Shown piece by piece: positions 44,489 through 53,385 of a stretch of 64,000 nucleotides of DNA (the first letter of the stretch is position 1; each line of letters opens with the position of its first letter). The position numbers were made by a program, and so were the translations under genes. The notes beneath the pieces are model-generated. The model saw only the letters and a program-made list of their open reading frames with translations. It was not told the origin of the DNA and ran no database searches. Origin of the DNA: Algoriphagus sp. (GTDB taxonomy: Bacteria; Bacteroidota; Bacteroidia; Cytophagales; Cyclobacteriaceae); contig JAGXQZ010000010.1 of assembly GCA_018336015.1 (NCBI GenBank), positions 1 to 64,000 on the forward strand, read 5' to 3'.

Positions 44489-45499
44489 ATGGAAGCAGAT
44501 AGCTCATTGTTCGTGTTAGTTGCCGCATTTGCGGGGATAGTCTTACTCTTTATCTTTCTCTACTTCGTTCCGGTCAATCTTTGGATTACGGCCCAATTTG
44601 CCAATGTAAAAGTTGGAATCGGTGAATTGATCGGAATGCGAATCCGTAAAGTGCCGCCAAGTGTCATAGTAAATTCCATGATTACGGCCACTAAGGCAGG
44701 GCTTCAATTGACGACCAATGATTTGGAAACTCACTACTTGGCAGGTGGCAACGTTCCAGCTGTAATCCGGGCTTTGATATCGGCTGACAAGGCAAATATT
44801 AATCTCAGTTTTAAGCAAGCTACAGCCATAGATTTGGCAGGTAGAGATGTTTTTGAGGCGGTTCAAATTTCTGTAAATCCAAAAGTAATCAACACCCCAA
44901 GTGTGGCTGCTGTCGCGGCAGATGGGATTCAGCTGATCGCCAAAGCAAGAGTAACTGTGAGAGCTAATATCGCGCAGTTGGTGGGTGGAGCAGGAGAGGA
45001 GACTATTTTGGCTCGTGTAGGCGAGGGGATTGTTACATCAATCGGTTCTGCTGCAACCCACAAATCAGTTCTAGAAAATCCTGATAAGATTTCTAAGCTG
45101 GTCCTCCAGCGTGGGCTCGATGCCGGCACTGCTTTCGAAATTCTTTCAATTGATATAGCGGATATTGATGTGGGGACTAACATCGGGGCAAAACTTCAAA
45201 TCGATCAAGCTTCAGCTGACTTGAAGGTGGCAGAAGCTAAAGCTGAAGAAAGACGAGCCATGGCCGTTGCTTTGGAGCAGGAGATGAAAGCCAGAAATGT
45301 GGAGATGAGAGCAAAAGTGATTGAAGCTGAGGCGGAGGTGCCTAAAGCTATTGCTGATGCATTCCGCTCTGGTCAATTAGGGGTGATGGATTACTATAAA
45401 ATGGAAAACATTAAGTCTGACACCTCAATGCGCGATTCTATAGCAAATTCGGACAAGGAGAATAAAGATGGTGGAGCCTCTAAGGCAGACAAAAAATAA
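44489..45499 (+). CDS. floA: flotillin-like protein
   Basis: A 336-residue flotillin/SPFH-type protein that scaffolds membrane microdomains. A single hydrophobic hairpin ([20 protein letters not shown]) is followed by the SPFH domain ([20 protein letters not shown], key motif [11 protein letters not shown]). A flotillin coiled coil rich in Ala-Glu repeats follows ([20 protein letters not shown]). The tail is charged ([15 protein letters not shown]). It forms an operon with nfeD, the usual arrangement. Confidence 0.95.
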   Translation: MEADSSLFVLVAAFAGIVLLFIFLYFVPVNLWITAQFANVKVGIGELIGMRIRKVPPSVIVNSMITATKAGLQLTTNDLETHYLAGGNVPAVIRALISADKANINLSFKQATAIDLAGRDVFEAVQISVNPKVINTPSVAAVAADGIQLIAKARVTVRANIAQLVGGAGEETILARVGEGIVTSIGSAATHKSVLENPDKISKLVLQRGLDAGTAFEILSIDIADIDVGTNIGAKLQIDQASADLKVAEAKAEERRAMAVALEQEMKARNVEMRAKVIEAEAEVPKAIADAFRSGQLGVMDYYKMENIKSDTSMRDSIANSDKENKDGGASKADKK

Positions 45500-47071
45500 T
45501 CAGAGGGAGCTTTTCGCTCCCTTTTTTCTTTTGGTTCCCGGCTCTTCTACTGGAATGACCACAGGAATGTACATTTCTTTGGCCAACACTTTCTGACCTG
45601 CCCAATCCAGCTGGATTTGCTGGTATTGAATTGGGAAGAGCGTATTGCCTGCTGTGTTGATTATTCCAGCCAAGCCATTTTTGTGTACGATAATCAAATC
45701 CTTTGAAACCACTTCCACCTGATCATATTCCAGAGAAAGAAGGATATGTCCATTACTATCGAGGATTCCTTTTTTGCCTTGAGATTCGACCAAAAGAAAT
45801 CCTTCTTTCAGACGACAAATCTTTTCAAATCCGGTTGGATTAATCACGTTTCCAGTTGAGTTGAGAAGGTAATAAGAAGTGTCCTCTGATTTGGCGATTG
45901 CTATGCCATTTTCAAATTTCTTCAATTCCTTCCATTTTGGATCATTGACAATCCGTCCATCAGCATTGATCAAGCCCCAGGAATTACCTTTTCTGAAGGA
46001 AGCTATTTTCTCTGAAAAATTTCCAACTTCTTCAAATTGAGGCTGTATAGCCCAAGTTCCTGCTTCAGATAAAAACCCTGTTTTTCCATTCTTTTTAGCA
46101 GGGAATAACCCTTCACTCCCGGCACCAATCCATTCCGCATCAGATATAGGCTGCACTAACCAGCCTTTTTTACCTAGCAGACCAAGTTTGTTATCTCTGA
46201 ATCGTACATTGTAGAGATCATTTCCAATTAGGGTCACAGATTCCATTCCTACTGCATCCAGCAAAATCCCATCCTCCTCAATTACTCTCCGTAGTTTTCC
46301 ATGAATGTATTCCAACATCAGGTTTCCTTCTTTGGTAATCCTGTGATAGGAGTTATAGCTTACCTGAGCACGGATTTCGTCACCTTGGATGAGTAAGTAC
46401 TGATTTTCATCAAACCCATAGAAAAAATTACCTCGGGTGTGCTCGAGCTGATCTATGACAGGTTCCAGCACAAAGATCCCTTCCCGATTGATCAATCCAA
46501 ACCCGGTGGATTCCTTGGCAAGCAGGAAATTTCCTTCATTTTCCTCTAAATAATCATAACCTATGTCAGGCTGACTAGATAAGGGTAAATAAAATTTTTT
46601 TCCTTTTTTAAGGATGATCATCCCATGATGGGTCAATTTAGCCTCTTCCGCGGATCCTAATGCCGTAATTTTATTTTTTCCTCTTTCAAACATCCAATAT
46701 TCTCTTCCTTTTCTGGCAAGAAGAAGATTAGGGTAAGTTTTGATCTCTTCATATTCAAGCGGTAAGGCCAACTGGCCGTATTCGTGAAATGCACCAAGTC
46801 CTTTGGGACCTTTTACTACGATCCAAGGCTGAAGGTATTGATATACTTCATCGCCTTGTAGGTCCAGCATCGGGCGAAGATCAGGTGACAATAAAAACAA
46901 TCCCGATTCATTTTTTCCAGTGATGACTGTTTCGCCCAAGATTTCAATTCTATCAAAGATTGCACGCTGCTGAAGTGTTCCTTTCAAATCAAAAACCTCC
47001 CAAGTTTGAGCAAATACGGGGATTGAAGTGAGAAAAAGTAATGTAAATGCAAGGATAAAGGTTTTTCGCAT
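45500..47071 (-). CDS. secreted WG-repeat protein
   Basis: From the ATG at 47071 this is 523 residues with signal peptide (MRKTFILAFTLLFLTSIPVFA). The rest is a chain of WG-type repeats of about 45-50 residues: KGLGAFHEYGQLALPLEYEE, STGFGLINREGIFVLEPVID, NSWGLINADGRIVNDPKWKE, GLAGIINTAGNTLFPIQYQQ. Such repeats form beta-propeller-like or solenoid surfaces, probably for binding. Ligand unknown. An upstream ATG at 47134 lies inside a terminator hairpin, so it is not used. The tail (EPGTKRKKGAK) is basic and overlaps the floA terminator. Confidence 0.85.
   Translation of the reverse strand: MRKTFILAFTLLFLTSIPVFAQTWEVFDLKGTLQQRAIFDRIEILGETVITGKNESGLFLLSPDLRPMLDLQGDEVYQYLQPWIVVKGPKGLGAFHEYGQLALPLEYEEIKTYPNLLLARKGREYWMFERGKNKITALGSAEEAKLTHHGMIILKKGKKFYLPLSSQPDIGYDYLEENEGNFLLAKESTGFGLINREGIFVLEPVIDQLEHTRGNFFYGFDENQYLLIQGDEIRAQVSYNSYHRITKEGNLMLEYIHGKLRRVIEEDGILLDAVGMESVTLIGNDLYNVRFRDNKLGLLGKKGWLVQPISDAEWIGAGSEGLFPAKKNGKTGFLSEAGTWAIQPQFEEVGNFSEKIASFRKGNSWGLINADGRIVNDPKWKELKKFENGIAIAKSEDTSYYLLNSTGNVINPTGFEKICRLKEGFLLVESQGKKGILDSNGHILLSLEYDQVEVVSKDLIIVHKNGLAGIINTAGNTLFPIQYQQIQLDWAGQKVLAKEMYIPVVIPVEEPGTKRKKGAKSSL
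45505..45527 (+). terminator. terminator of floA lying inside the last codons of the opposite gene
   Basis: GGGAGC (45505-45510), loop TTTTC, GCTCCC (45516-45521), then TTTTTT. On the minus strand the same bases encode the last residues (GAKSSL) of the WG-repeat protein. Confidence 0.85.
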
Positions 47072-47096
47072 AGCTGTTTGATAGTGGCCTAAATAT

Positions 47097-47134
47097 AAAA
47101 TGACCAAAGGATTTTCAAAGGCTCCCTTGGTCAT
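47097..47134 (-). terminator. terminator after hemA
   Basis: On the minus strand ATGACCAAGGG (47134-47124) pairs with CCTTTGGTCAT (47110-47100) over a loop of about 13 nt, followed by TTTTATATTT. It closes hemA just before the WG-repeat gene. Confidence 0.8.
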
Positions 47135-47155
47135 TTGCGTGGTTGTAGGCTTGAT

Positions 47156-48424
47156 TTATTTTTCAGATTTTACTTTTTCGAGATCAAATAGGTCTGTGAT
47201 GATTTCGATCATTTCCTCAGCCTGGTCTCTTTGACAGGCAGCTCTTAGTTGGACGACTGGCACCTTGAGGATCTTTTGCATCATGCTCTTGGTGATCTTG
47301 TCGATGAGGACGTACTCTTTTTCATCTGCGTTTTTGAGGTATCGGCTAAGTTCTTCTTGTCTGATTTGTTCAAGGGACTGCTTTAGCTTATTGATGGTAG
47401 GGGATACCATCATTTCCTTTTTCCAGTTGTGAAACTCTTCGATGCTTTCTTCAATGATTGATTCTACTTGAGGGATAGCCTCCAATCGTTTTTCCAAAGC
47501 TTCCGAAGCTTTACTTCTGATGTTGTCCACGTTGTAAAGAATTACACCTGGGACATCCTCGATCGAAGTTTCAATACTTCTTGGCACCGAAAGGTCCACA
47601 AAAAGTTTGTAGCTAGGGATGTTAAATTTCTTAACCAGATCCTTCGTGATGAAAGGCTCATTTTTCATGATCGAGCAAACAATTACGTCTGCCTCATCCA
47701 TCGCTGATTGAACATTTTCAAAAGGAACAACTTCAAATCCCAAAGGACCTGCGATTTCTTCTGCTTTGGCTTGGGTTCTGTTGGTGATTTTAACTTTAGC
47801 CTCCGGGAGGTATACCATGTTTTTGGCCACATCCTCTCCGATTTCTCCAACGCCAATCAGTAAAATTCTTGGTTGAAATGTATTTGAGGTAAGACTTTCG
47901 ATCAATTCAATAGTGGCATAAGAAAGGGAAGCTGCTCCATCCCGGAAAGCTGTCTCTTGCACAATCCGCTTATTGGTGAAAAATATGGTGTGCATCAAAC
48001 GGTGGAGGAATGGCCCTGCCATTTCTAAATCTGCAGCGGTTTGATAGGCTCTTTTTACCTGATTGGAGATTTGAATATCACCTACTACTTGAGCTTCCAA
48101 TCCCATAGAAACCCGGAACAAATGAGAAATAGCCAATCGATCTTCATTGAATATCTCGAAATACTCCAGATAATTGACCACATCCGCCAAACCTCTTTCG
48201 AGTCCGATGAGCTTGATGATTTCAGTGCTAAGGTCAAGATCGTGACTGTAATACACTTCTGTCCTGTTACAAGTAGACAGAATCAAGGCATCACTTAAGC
48301 TGAAAAACTCTTTCAGCCTCAATAAGATACGCTGAATAGACTGCTCATCGAGAGATATTAACTCTCTGATCTGAACAGGTGCTGTTTTGTGTGATAAACT
48401 GATTGCTCTGAATTTCGTCTGCAT
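47156..48424 (-). CDS. hemA: glutamyl-tRNA reductase
   Basis: HemA reduces glutamyl-tRNA to glutamate-1-semialdehyde, the first committed C5 step; HemL (25547-26839) acts next. The active-site Cys is in LILSTCNRTEVYY. The Rossmann NADPH motif is LLIGVGEIGEDVAKNM, and a C-terminal dimerisation helix ends the protein. The length of 422 is usual. An imperfectly spaced TAAATTTG element on the minus strand upstream (about 48445-48452) may be its promoter. It is monocistronic, since a terminator follows. Confidence 0.96.
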   Translation of the reverse strand: MQTKFRAISLSHKTAPVQIRELISLDEQSIQRILLRLKEFFSLSDALILSTCNRTEVYYSHDLDLSTEIIKLIGLERGLADVVNYLEYFEIFNEDRLAISHLFRVSMGLEAQVVGDIQISNQVKRAYQTAADLEMAGPFLHRLMHTIFFTNKRIVQETAFRDGAASLSYATIELIESLTSNTFQPRILLIGVGEIGEDVAKNMVYLPEAKVKITNRTQAKAEEIAGPLGFEVVPFENVQSAMDEADVIVCSIMKNEPFITKDLVKKFNIPSYKLFVDLSVPRSIETSIEDVPGVILYNVDNIRSKASEALEKRLEAIPQVESIIEESIEEFHNWKKEMMVSPTINKLKQSLEQIRQEELSRYLKNADEKEYVLIDKITKSMMQKILKVPVVQLRAACQRDQAEEMIEIITDLFDLEKVKSEK

Positions 48425-48612
48425 TCTTGCAAAATCTCGATCGCAAATTTAACAGATCAACTTGCCGTAAGGGTTTCTTTCGTGTAAGTCTGAGTTAATT
48501 TGGAATGAATCTAAATAATTGATTTAAGCAAGAACTCGAAGTCCTTTCAATTTGCAATGAAATTCCAATTGCATTAACTTATCTGTTATTGAACTTTTCT
48601 AGGTGGATTTTT

Positions 48613-49302
48613 ATGAAAGACAAGGTCTTTTTCTGGCTTAAAACTACTCTTGGATTTTCTCGAAAAGAGGCGAGAGGCTTTCTGTGGGTCATTCCTATTC
48701 TTATTCTACTTTCATTTAGTGCTGACTTGCTCAGGTATTTCAAAAATCAAAAAGCCAATCGTCTTTATGAACGCTACATTGACTCTTTAGATAGCATGGA
48801 AAAGGCAGGATTTAACTTGGTATCCTCTCCTTTGCCGACCTTCAATCCACAGGATACAGTAAGGAATTCTTCCTCCGAATTGGTGAAAAGTAGAATCAAC
48901 AGGCTTCCATTCTCTGAAGCCGATTCTGTTACCTTGCAGATTGTTCCTGGAATTGGTTCAGCTACCGCTTCTCGGATTATCAAGTATCGAGAAAGGCTGG
49001 GTGGTTTTCATTCCAAAGACCAATTAAAAGAGGTATTTGGCCTAAAACCTGAAGTTATTGAGGGGATTTGGGAGTATTTTGATTTTGATCCGGGTATTTC
49101 CAAAAAAATCAAAATCAATACCGTGGAGCTCGAGGAACTTTCCAAACATCCTTACATCAGCTTTCAGGAAGCTAAAGTTCTTATAGCCTTCAAGAAGCAA
49201 CATGGGAATTTTAATAGTCCTCAAGATCTGTTGAAAATCAAAATTTTTAGGGAAGAATGGGTGAAGAAAATAGCCCCATACCTTCAATTTGACTCAAACT
49301 GA
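48613..49302 (+). CDS. membrane-anchored helix-hairpin-helix protein (ComEA-like)
   Basis: A 229-residue protein from the ATG at 48613. One membrane segment (FLWVIPILILLSFSADLLRYF) is followed by a linker. Helix-hairpin-helix DNA-binding units then follow: LQIVPGIGSATASRIIKYRERLGGF (key residues PGIG, about 118-142) and a second unit KINTVELEELSKHPYISFQEAKVLIAFKKQHGNF. The layout (one anchor, external HhH) is that of ComEA, the DNA receptor of natural transformation, but other membrane HhH proteins exist. It starts in the gap after hemA on the opposite strand. A TTG start at 48589 is also possible. Confidence 0.8.
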   Translation: MKDKVFFWLKTTLGFSRKEARGFLWVIPILILLSFSADLLRYFKNQKANRLYERYIDSLDSMEKAGFNLVSSPLPTFNPQDTVRNSSSELVKSRINRLPFSEADSVTLQIVPGIGSATASRIIKYRERLGGFHSKDQLKEVFGLKPEVIEGIWEYFDFDPGISKKIKINTVELEELSKHPYISFQEAKVLIAFKKQHGNFNSPQDLLKIKIFREEWVKKIAPYLQFDSN

Positions 49303-49343
49303 CCTCCTCTTCTCGGACAAAATGTGCAACTTTGAATCGATAA

Positions 49344-49811
49344 TTGACCCTTCCCTCATTGCTTTCGCTTCCAGTCCTTAATCTACCTTCTTTTGAGCCG
49401 CAACTTCAGCGAGAAAATGATAAATATTTCATTTTTGACAGTCTGAGAAAAAAGTTTTTGGCTTTGACTCCCGAAGAATGGGTGAGGCAGCATTGGATCA
49501 ATTTTTTAATCGAGCATCAGGGATATCCCAAAGGATTGATATCCCTAGAAAAAGGTCTCAAATACAATCAGCTTCAGAAACGAACTGACTTAGTGGTTTT
49601 TGACAGAACTGGGCATCCCTACTTGCTCATCGAATGTAAAGCTCCGGAAATAGAACTCAATCAAAATGTACTACAGCAAGCCTTGGCTTACCGTTCAACC
49701 TTGTTGACCTCCTTTGTGATCTTATCAAATGGCATAAAGCACATTTCGCTGGAATTTGAAAAAAGTCAGAAAAAATTCATTCAAACCCCGAATTTTCCAC
49801 CATCTCCCTGA
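49344..49811 (+). CDS. orphan HsdR-N-like (PD-(D/E)xK) protein
   Basis: A 155-residue protein matching the N-terminal nuclease domain of type I restriction HsdR (HSDR_N_2 type). The core pattern is RTDLVVFDRTGHPYLLIECKAPE: Asp in TDLVVF, then Glu-x-Lys in ECK. The lead LTPEEWVRQHWINFLIEHQGYP is typical of stand-alone members. There is no HsdR helicase, HsdM or HsdS gene in the window, so it is not part of a restriction system here. No ATG precedes the core; the TTG at 49344 is the likely start. Its biological role is unknown. Confidence 0.82.
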   Translation: MTLPSLLSLPVLNLPSFEPQLQRENDKYFIFDSLRKKFLALTPEEWVRQHWINFLIEHQGYPKGLISLEKGLKYNQLQKRTDLVVFDRTGHPYLLIECKAPEIELNQNVLQQALAYRSTLLTSFVILSNGIKHISLEFEKSQKKFIQTPNFPPSP

Positions 49812-49888
49812 ATTTTTTAGTAAAAAGTATGACTTATGTCAGTATTTTTCTAAATTTTAGGTAGAATTTTTACCCAGCAATTAGAAGT

Positions 49889-50602
49889 ATGAATACGCAT
49901 TCCCACAATACCCCATGCGAGCTTTGCGCAAGCAGAAAACAGTCGCTGTTCTCTGACCTTCCGGAAACTCAACTTTGTTCGATCTCCGATCATAAAAATT
50001 TGATATCCCACCGCAAGGGTCAAATCCTCTATTATGAAGGCACCAAGCCATTGGGGATTTTTTGTATCAATTCCGGTGTGGTGAAAATTTACAAAACGGC
50101 CTCGAATGGCAAAGAGCAAATCATTCACCTCGCCCAAAAAGGTGATTTCCTTGGTTATGCAGCCTTGTTAGGTGAAGAGAATTACACCAATTCGGCCATG
50201 ATTATTGAGGATGCTAAAATTTGTTTTGTGCCTCGTGAGCCCTTTCTCAATACACTTTTGAAAAATACAGAATTCTTCAAACGAGTGACCAAGCAGCTAA
50301 GCCATGAAATCGGAGTGATGGAAGAAAAGCTGACCGATGCTACCCAAAAAAGCATCCGTGAGCGGTTGGCATTTGTCCTACTTCAACTTGCCAATTCTTA
50401 CGGTGTAGAAGGTGGAGGAAATCAGAAAATTGACCTTGTACTCAGCAGAGAGGAGATTGCTGGCATCGTTGGTACAGCCACAGAATCGGTCATCCGACTA
50501 CTCTCTGAATTTAAAAAAGACGATCTGATCGATCTGGATGGAAAGAAAATCATTGTGAAAGATAAAAGAGGTCTCGCTCGTCTTTCTGATTTCTACGCTT
50601 GA
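49889..50602 (+). CDS. Crp/Fnr-family regulator with N-terminal CxxC
   Basis: A 237-residue regulator. The cyclic-nucleotide-like sensor barrel covers residues about 25-130 and the winged helix-turn-helix 155-237 (LSREEIAGIVGTATESVIRLLSEF). Cysteines lie at 10 and 13 (CELC), 30, 59 and 112. Cys112 in KICFVPREPF aligns with the fourth iron-sulfur ligand of FNR, but FNR's third N-terminal Cys position is Ser here (SLFSDL). So an oxygen- or redox-sensing cluster is possible but uncertain. It lies just upstream of the redox/glycan run and is a candidate regulator of it. Confidence 0.87.
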   Translation: MNTHSHNTPCELCASRKQSLFSDLPETQLCSISDHKNLISHRKGQILYYEGTKPLGIFCINSGVVKIYKTASNGKEQIIHLAQKGDFLGYAALLGEENYTNSAMIIEDAKICFVPREPFLNTLLKNTEFFKRVTKQLSHEIGVMEEKLTDATQKSIRERLAFVLLQLANSYGVEGGGNQKIDLVLSREEIAGIVGTATESVIRLLSEFKKDDLIDLDGKKIIVKDKRGLARLSDFYA

Positions 50603-50621
50603 CAGAACCACTTGTGTGTTT

Positions 50622-50673
50622 TTCGGGTTTTTTGAGAAACTTCATTCATCTATGAATCTTCAAAAAACCCGAA
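50622..50673. promoter_or_regulatory. 14-bp perfect inverted repeat enclosing the rhodanese start codon
   Basis: TTCGGGTTTTTTGA (50622-50635) and TCAAAAAACCCGAA (50660-50673) are exact reverse complements. Between them an inner TTCAT/ATGAA pair leaves the ATG (50652) at the loop edge. A T-run (50675-50683) follows. The hairpin could be the terminator of the Crp/Fnr gene, an attenuator, or a translational switch on the rhodanese start. Confidence 0.7.
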
Positions 50674-51149
50674 TTCTTTTTTTAATCACTTTCCTATCTG
50701 TTTTTTCCTCTTTTGGGCAATCGGTAGCCTATAAAACACTCTTGGAAGGTCTTTATGATGACCGGTTTCCGGTGATCCAACCCAAGCAGATTTCTAATCT
50801 CAGCAATTATCAAGTTCTGGATGCGCGTGAAAAGGCAGAGTATGAGGTTAGCCACCTTCCAAAAGCTAAGTGGGTTGGTTACGAAACTTTTGATCTGAAA
50901 AATGTCGCTGACTTGGATAAAAATCAGCCTATTTTAGTTTATTGTACGGTTGGCGCTAGGTCTCAGGAGATAGGTAAAAAGCTTCAAAATGCAGGTTTTA
51001 CGCGTGTCTATAATTTATATGGAGGCATCATTCACTGGGTCAACGAAAGTCAGCCAGTTGTGCAGAATGAAAAGCCTACTAAAAAAGTCCACACCTATTC
51101 CAAATCCTGGGGTATTTGGCTGAATAAGGGTGAAAAAGTATACGATTGA
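50652..51149 (+). CDS. exported single-domain rhodanese
   Basis: A 165-residue protein with signal peptide (ILFLITFLSVFSSFGQ) and one rhodanese fold. The active-site loop is VYCTVGARSQEIGKKL, with the persulfide Cys in CTVGARS. LDAREKAEYEVSHLPKA is the typical lead motif. It probably moves sulfur or senses thiols in the periplasm. The ATG at 50652 is chosen because the signal starts there; it lies inside a long hairpin. The gene opens the run that continues with DUF547 and the oxidoreductase. Confidence 0.88.
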   Translation: MNLQKTRILFLITFLSVFSSFGQSVAYKTLLEGLYDDRFPVIQPKQISNLSNYQVLDAREKAEYEVSHLPKAKWVGYETFDLKNVADLDKNQPILVYCTVGARSQEIGKKLQNAGFTRVYNLYGGIIHWVNESQPVVQNEKPTKKVHTYSKSWGIWLNKGEKVYD

Positions 51150-51231
51150 TTGTGTCGGGTGGAAGACACAAATCATTTTTGAAAAAACTTACCTTTCTAT
51201 TCCCTTCGTATATCGAGTAAAATCTCACCAT

Positions 51232-51993
51232 ATGTCCTTTCCTAAAATTGTATCACTTGTCTTTTCATTTCTTGTTTTTTCTTGCCAAAGTCCATCATTG
51301 GGAATGGCAGGAACAACCCCACCCAGCCATCAAATTTGGGATCAACTGGTGAAAACCCATGTCAAACCCAACGGGATGGTGGACTACAAAGGTTTTATCA
51401 AGGACAAGGCAAAGCTGGAACAGTACCTAAAACTAATCTCAGAAAATGCCCCTGATCGCAAAACCTGGTCAAAAAACCAGCAGCTCGCCTATTGGATTAA
51501 TGCCTACAATGCCTTCACGGTAAAGCTGATTGTGGATAATTACCCCACTAAAAGCATTCGGGATTTGGGCCCCAAATTGAAAATTCCACTGATCAAGGAT
51601 GTTTGGCACTATAAATTCTTTAAAATCGGAGGAGTGGAATCCAGTTTGGACGAGATTGAGCATGCTATCCTGAGAAAGGAATTTGATGAGCCTAGAATCC
51701 ACTTTGCCATCAATTGCGCTTCGGTTTCTTGCCCTCCTTTGTTGAATGAAGCCTTTGTTCCTGAAAAGCTCGAGTCTCAATTGCAAAAGGTAGCCGTAGC
51801 ATTTATCAACGATCCCACCCGGAATAAAATCACTCCGGATCAGGCACAGATTTCCTCCATTTTCTCTTGGTTTCAGGGAGATTTCACCAAAAAAGGAAGC
51901 TTGATTAGTTTTCTCAATCTGTACTCTAAGGTCAAGATTAAACCCAACGCCAAAATATCGCACTTGGATTACAACTGGAACCTCAACGAGTAA
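51232..51993 (+). CDS. DUF547 lipoprotein
   Basis: From the ATG at 51232 this is 253 residues with a lipoprotein signal (SLVFSFLVFSCQ). The DUF547 core includes QQLAYWINAYNAFTVKLI, SLDEIEHAILRKEF, RIHFAINCASVSCPPL and a C-terminal FSWFQGDF. Cysteines in the INCASVSCP stretch and nearby His residues recall a papain/transglutaminase-like site, which has been suggested for this family but not proven to my knowledge. It lies between the rhodanese and FAD oxidoreductase genes on the same strand. An upstream ATG at 51130 overlaps the rhodanese gene and lacks signal features. Confidence 0.88.
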   Translation: MSFPKIVSLVFSFLVFSCQSPSLGMAGTTPPSHQIWDQLVKTHVKPNGMVDYKGFIKDKAKLEQYLKLISENAPDRKTWSKNQQLAYWINAYNAFTVKLIVDNYPTKSIRDLGPKLKIPLIKDVWHYKFFKIGGVESSLDEIEHAILRKEFDEPRIHFAINCASVSCPPLLNEAFVPEKLESQLQKVAVAFINDPTRNKITPDQAQISSIFSWFQGDFTKKGSLISFLNLYSKVKIKPNAKISHLDYNWNLNE

Positions 51994-52032
51994 CCCGAAT
52001 TTTTAGGTAACTTTTGCCTTCAACTCACCCTT

Positions 52033-53385
52033 ATGCTCGCTCGTCATCTTGTTATTATCGGCAACGGAATCTCCGGAATTACCCTGGCCCGACACGTTCG
52101 GAAAATGGATTCGGATACCCGCATTACGGTCATTTCTGGTGAGTCTGACTACTTTTTTTCCCGCACAGCCCTCATGTACGTCTTCATGGGCCACATGAAA
52201 TTTGAACATACTCGACCCTATGAGTCTTGGTTTTGGGAGAAAAATCGAATTGAGCTAAAGAAGGCTTGGGTTCAGAAGGTAGAGTTTGGTGAAAAAACTT
52301 TGGTTTTTGATTCAGGAGAAAAGATGACCTATGACATTTTGGTCATCGCCACGGGTAGCAAACCCAATAAATTTGGTTGGCCGGGTCAAGACTTAGAGGG
52401 TGTGCAGGGATTGTATTCCAAGCAGGATTTGGAGCTGATGGAAAAAATTACGCATCAGGGAGTGAAAAGGGCGGTCATTGTAGGCGGCGGCTTGATCGGG
52501 ATTGAGATGGCCGAAATGCTGGCTTACAAAAAAATCCCAGTGACTTTTTTGGTGCGAGAAAAAGGATTTTGGGACAATGTTCTTCCCAAAGAAGAGTCCG
52601 AATTGGTCGGCAGACACATCCTCGAGCATCATATTGACTTACGGCTGGAAACTGAACTAAAGGAAATTCTTTCAGATTCAAAGGGAAGGGTTCGGGCTGT
52701 TATCACTTCCAAAGGAGAAGAAATTTCCTGTGAGTTTGTGGGATTGACAGCTGGAGTAAGTCCGAATGTGGATTTTCTGAGAAATACCGAATTGAAGGTG
52801 AATCGAGGAGTGAAAGTGGATGCTTTCTTTCAAACCAATATCCCGGATGTCTATGCCATCGGTGACTGTGCGGAGTTTGAAAATCCTCCGGCTGCTGATA
52901 GAAGAACCATCGAGCAAGTCTGGTATACCGGGCGCATGCACGGAGAGACCTTAGCGCATAACCTTTGCAAAAAACCTGTTCCCTACCAACCCGGAATCTG
53001 GTTCAACTCGGCCAAATTCCTGGATATCGAATACCAAACCTATGGTACCGTTCCTTCGACTTGGAATGATTCGGAGGTCAAAAGTTTCTATTGGGAGCAT
53101 TCCTCAGGAAAAGTCTGCTTTCGGATGTTAATGAATTCAACAGGTCAAATTCTCGGCATCAACAATTTCGGTTTCCGATTACGGCATGAGTTCTTCGATC
53201 AGGCAATCCGGGAAAAGTGGTCTGGAGAAAAAGTGATCGCCAAACTGGATAAAGCCAACTTCGATCCTGAGTTTTTTGCACCCTATTTCATAGAGATTCA
53301 AAAAGCCTTTAAAGCGCAATTCGGTGGAAATTTCCAGCCTGCCAAAAAATCATTTATTCAAAAGCTATTCGGAGCAAGCGTATGA
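52033..53385 (+). CDS. FAD-dependent pyridine-nucleotide oxidoreductase
   Basis: A 450-residue two-dinucleotide-binding flavoprotein. FAD motif: LVIIGNGISGITLARHVRK (GNGISG). NAD(P)H motif: VIVGGGLIGIEMAEML. The second FAD contact is DVYAIGDCAEF. The group resembles rubredoxin/nitrite reductase-type and ferredoxin reductases with no active disulfide. A C-terminal extension of about 100 residues (to QKLFGASV) is unusual. Its stop overlaps the next start (ATGA), and the next protein is a membrane polyferredoxin, so it probably feeds electrons from NAD(P)H into that protein. Confidence 0.9.
   Translation: MLARHLVIIGNGISGITLARHVRKMDSDTRITVISGESDYFFSRTALMYVFMGHMKFEHTRPYESWFWEKNRIELKKAWVQKVEFGEKTLVFDSGEKMTYDILVIATGSKPNKFGWPGQDLEGVQGLYSKQDLELMEKITHQGVKRAVIVGGGLIGIEMAEMLAYKKIPVTFLVREKGFWDNVLPKEESELVGRHILEHHIDLRLETELKEILSDSKGRVRAVITSKGEEISCEFVGLTAGVSPNVDFLRNTELKVNRGVKVDAFFQTNIPDVYAIGDCAEFENPPAADRRTIEQVWYTGRMHGETLAHNLCKKPVPYQPGIWFNSAKFLDIEYQTYGTVPSTWNDSEVKSFYWEHSSGKVCFRMLMNSTGQILGINNFGFRLRHEFFDQAIREKWSGEKVIAKLDKANFDPEFFAPYFIEIQKAFKAQFGGNFQPAKKSFIQKLFGASV

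Noticed and set aside
49344-49811. Type I restriction system
   Set aside because: Only the N-terminal nuclease-like domain occurs; no helicase, methylase or specificity gene is near.
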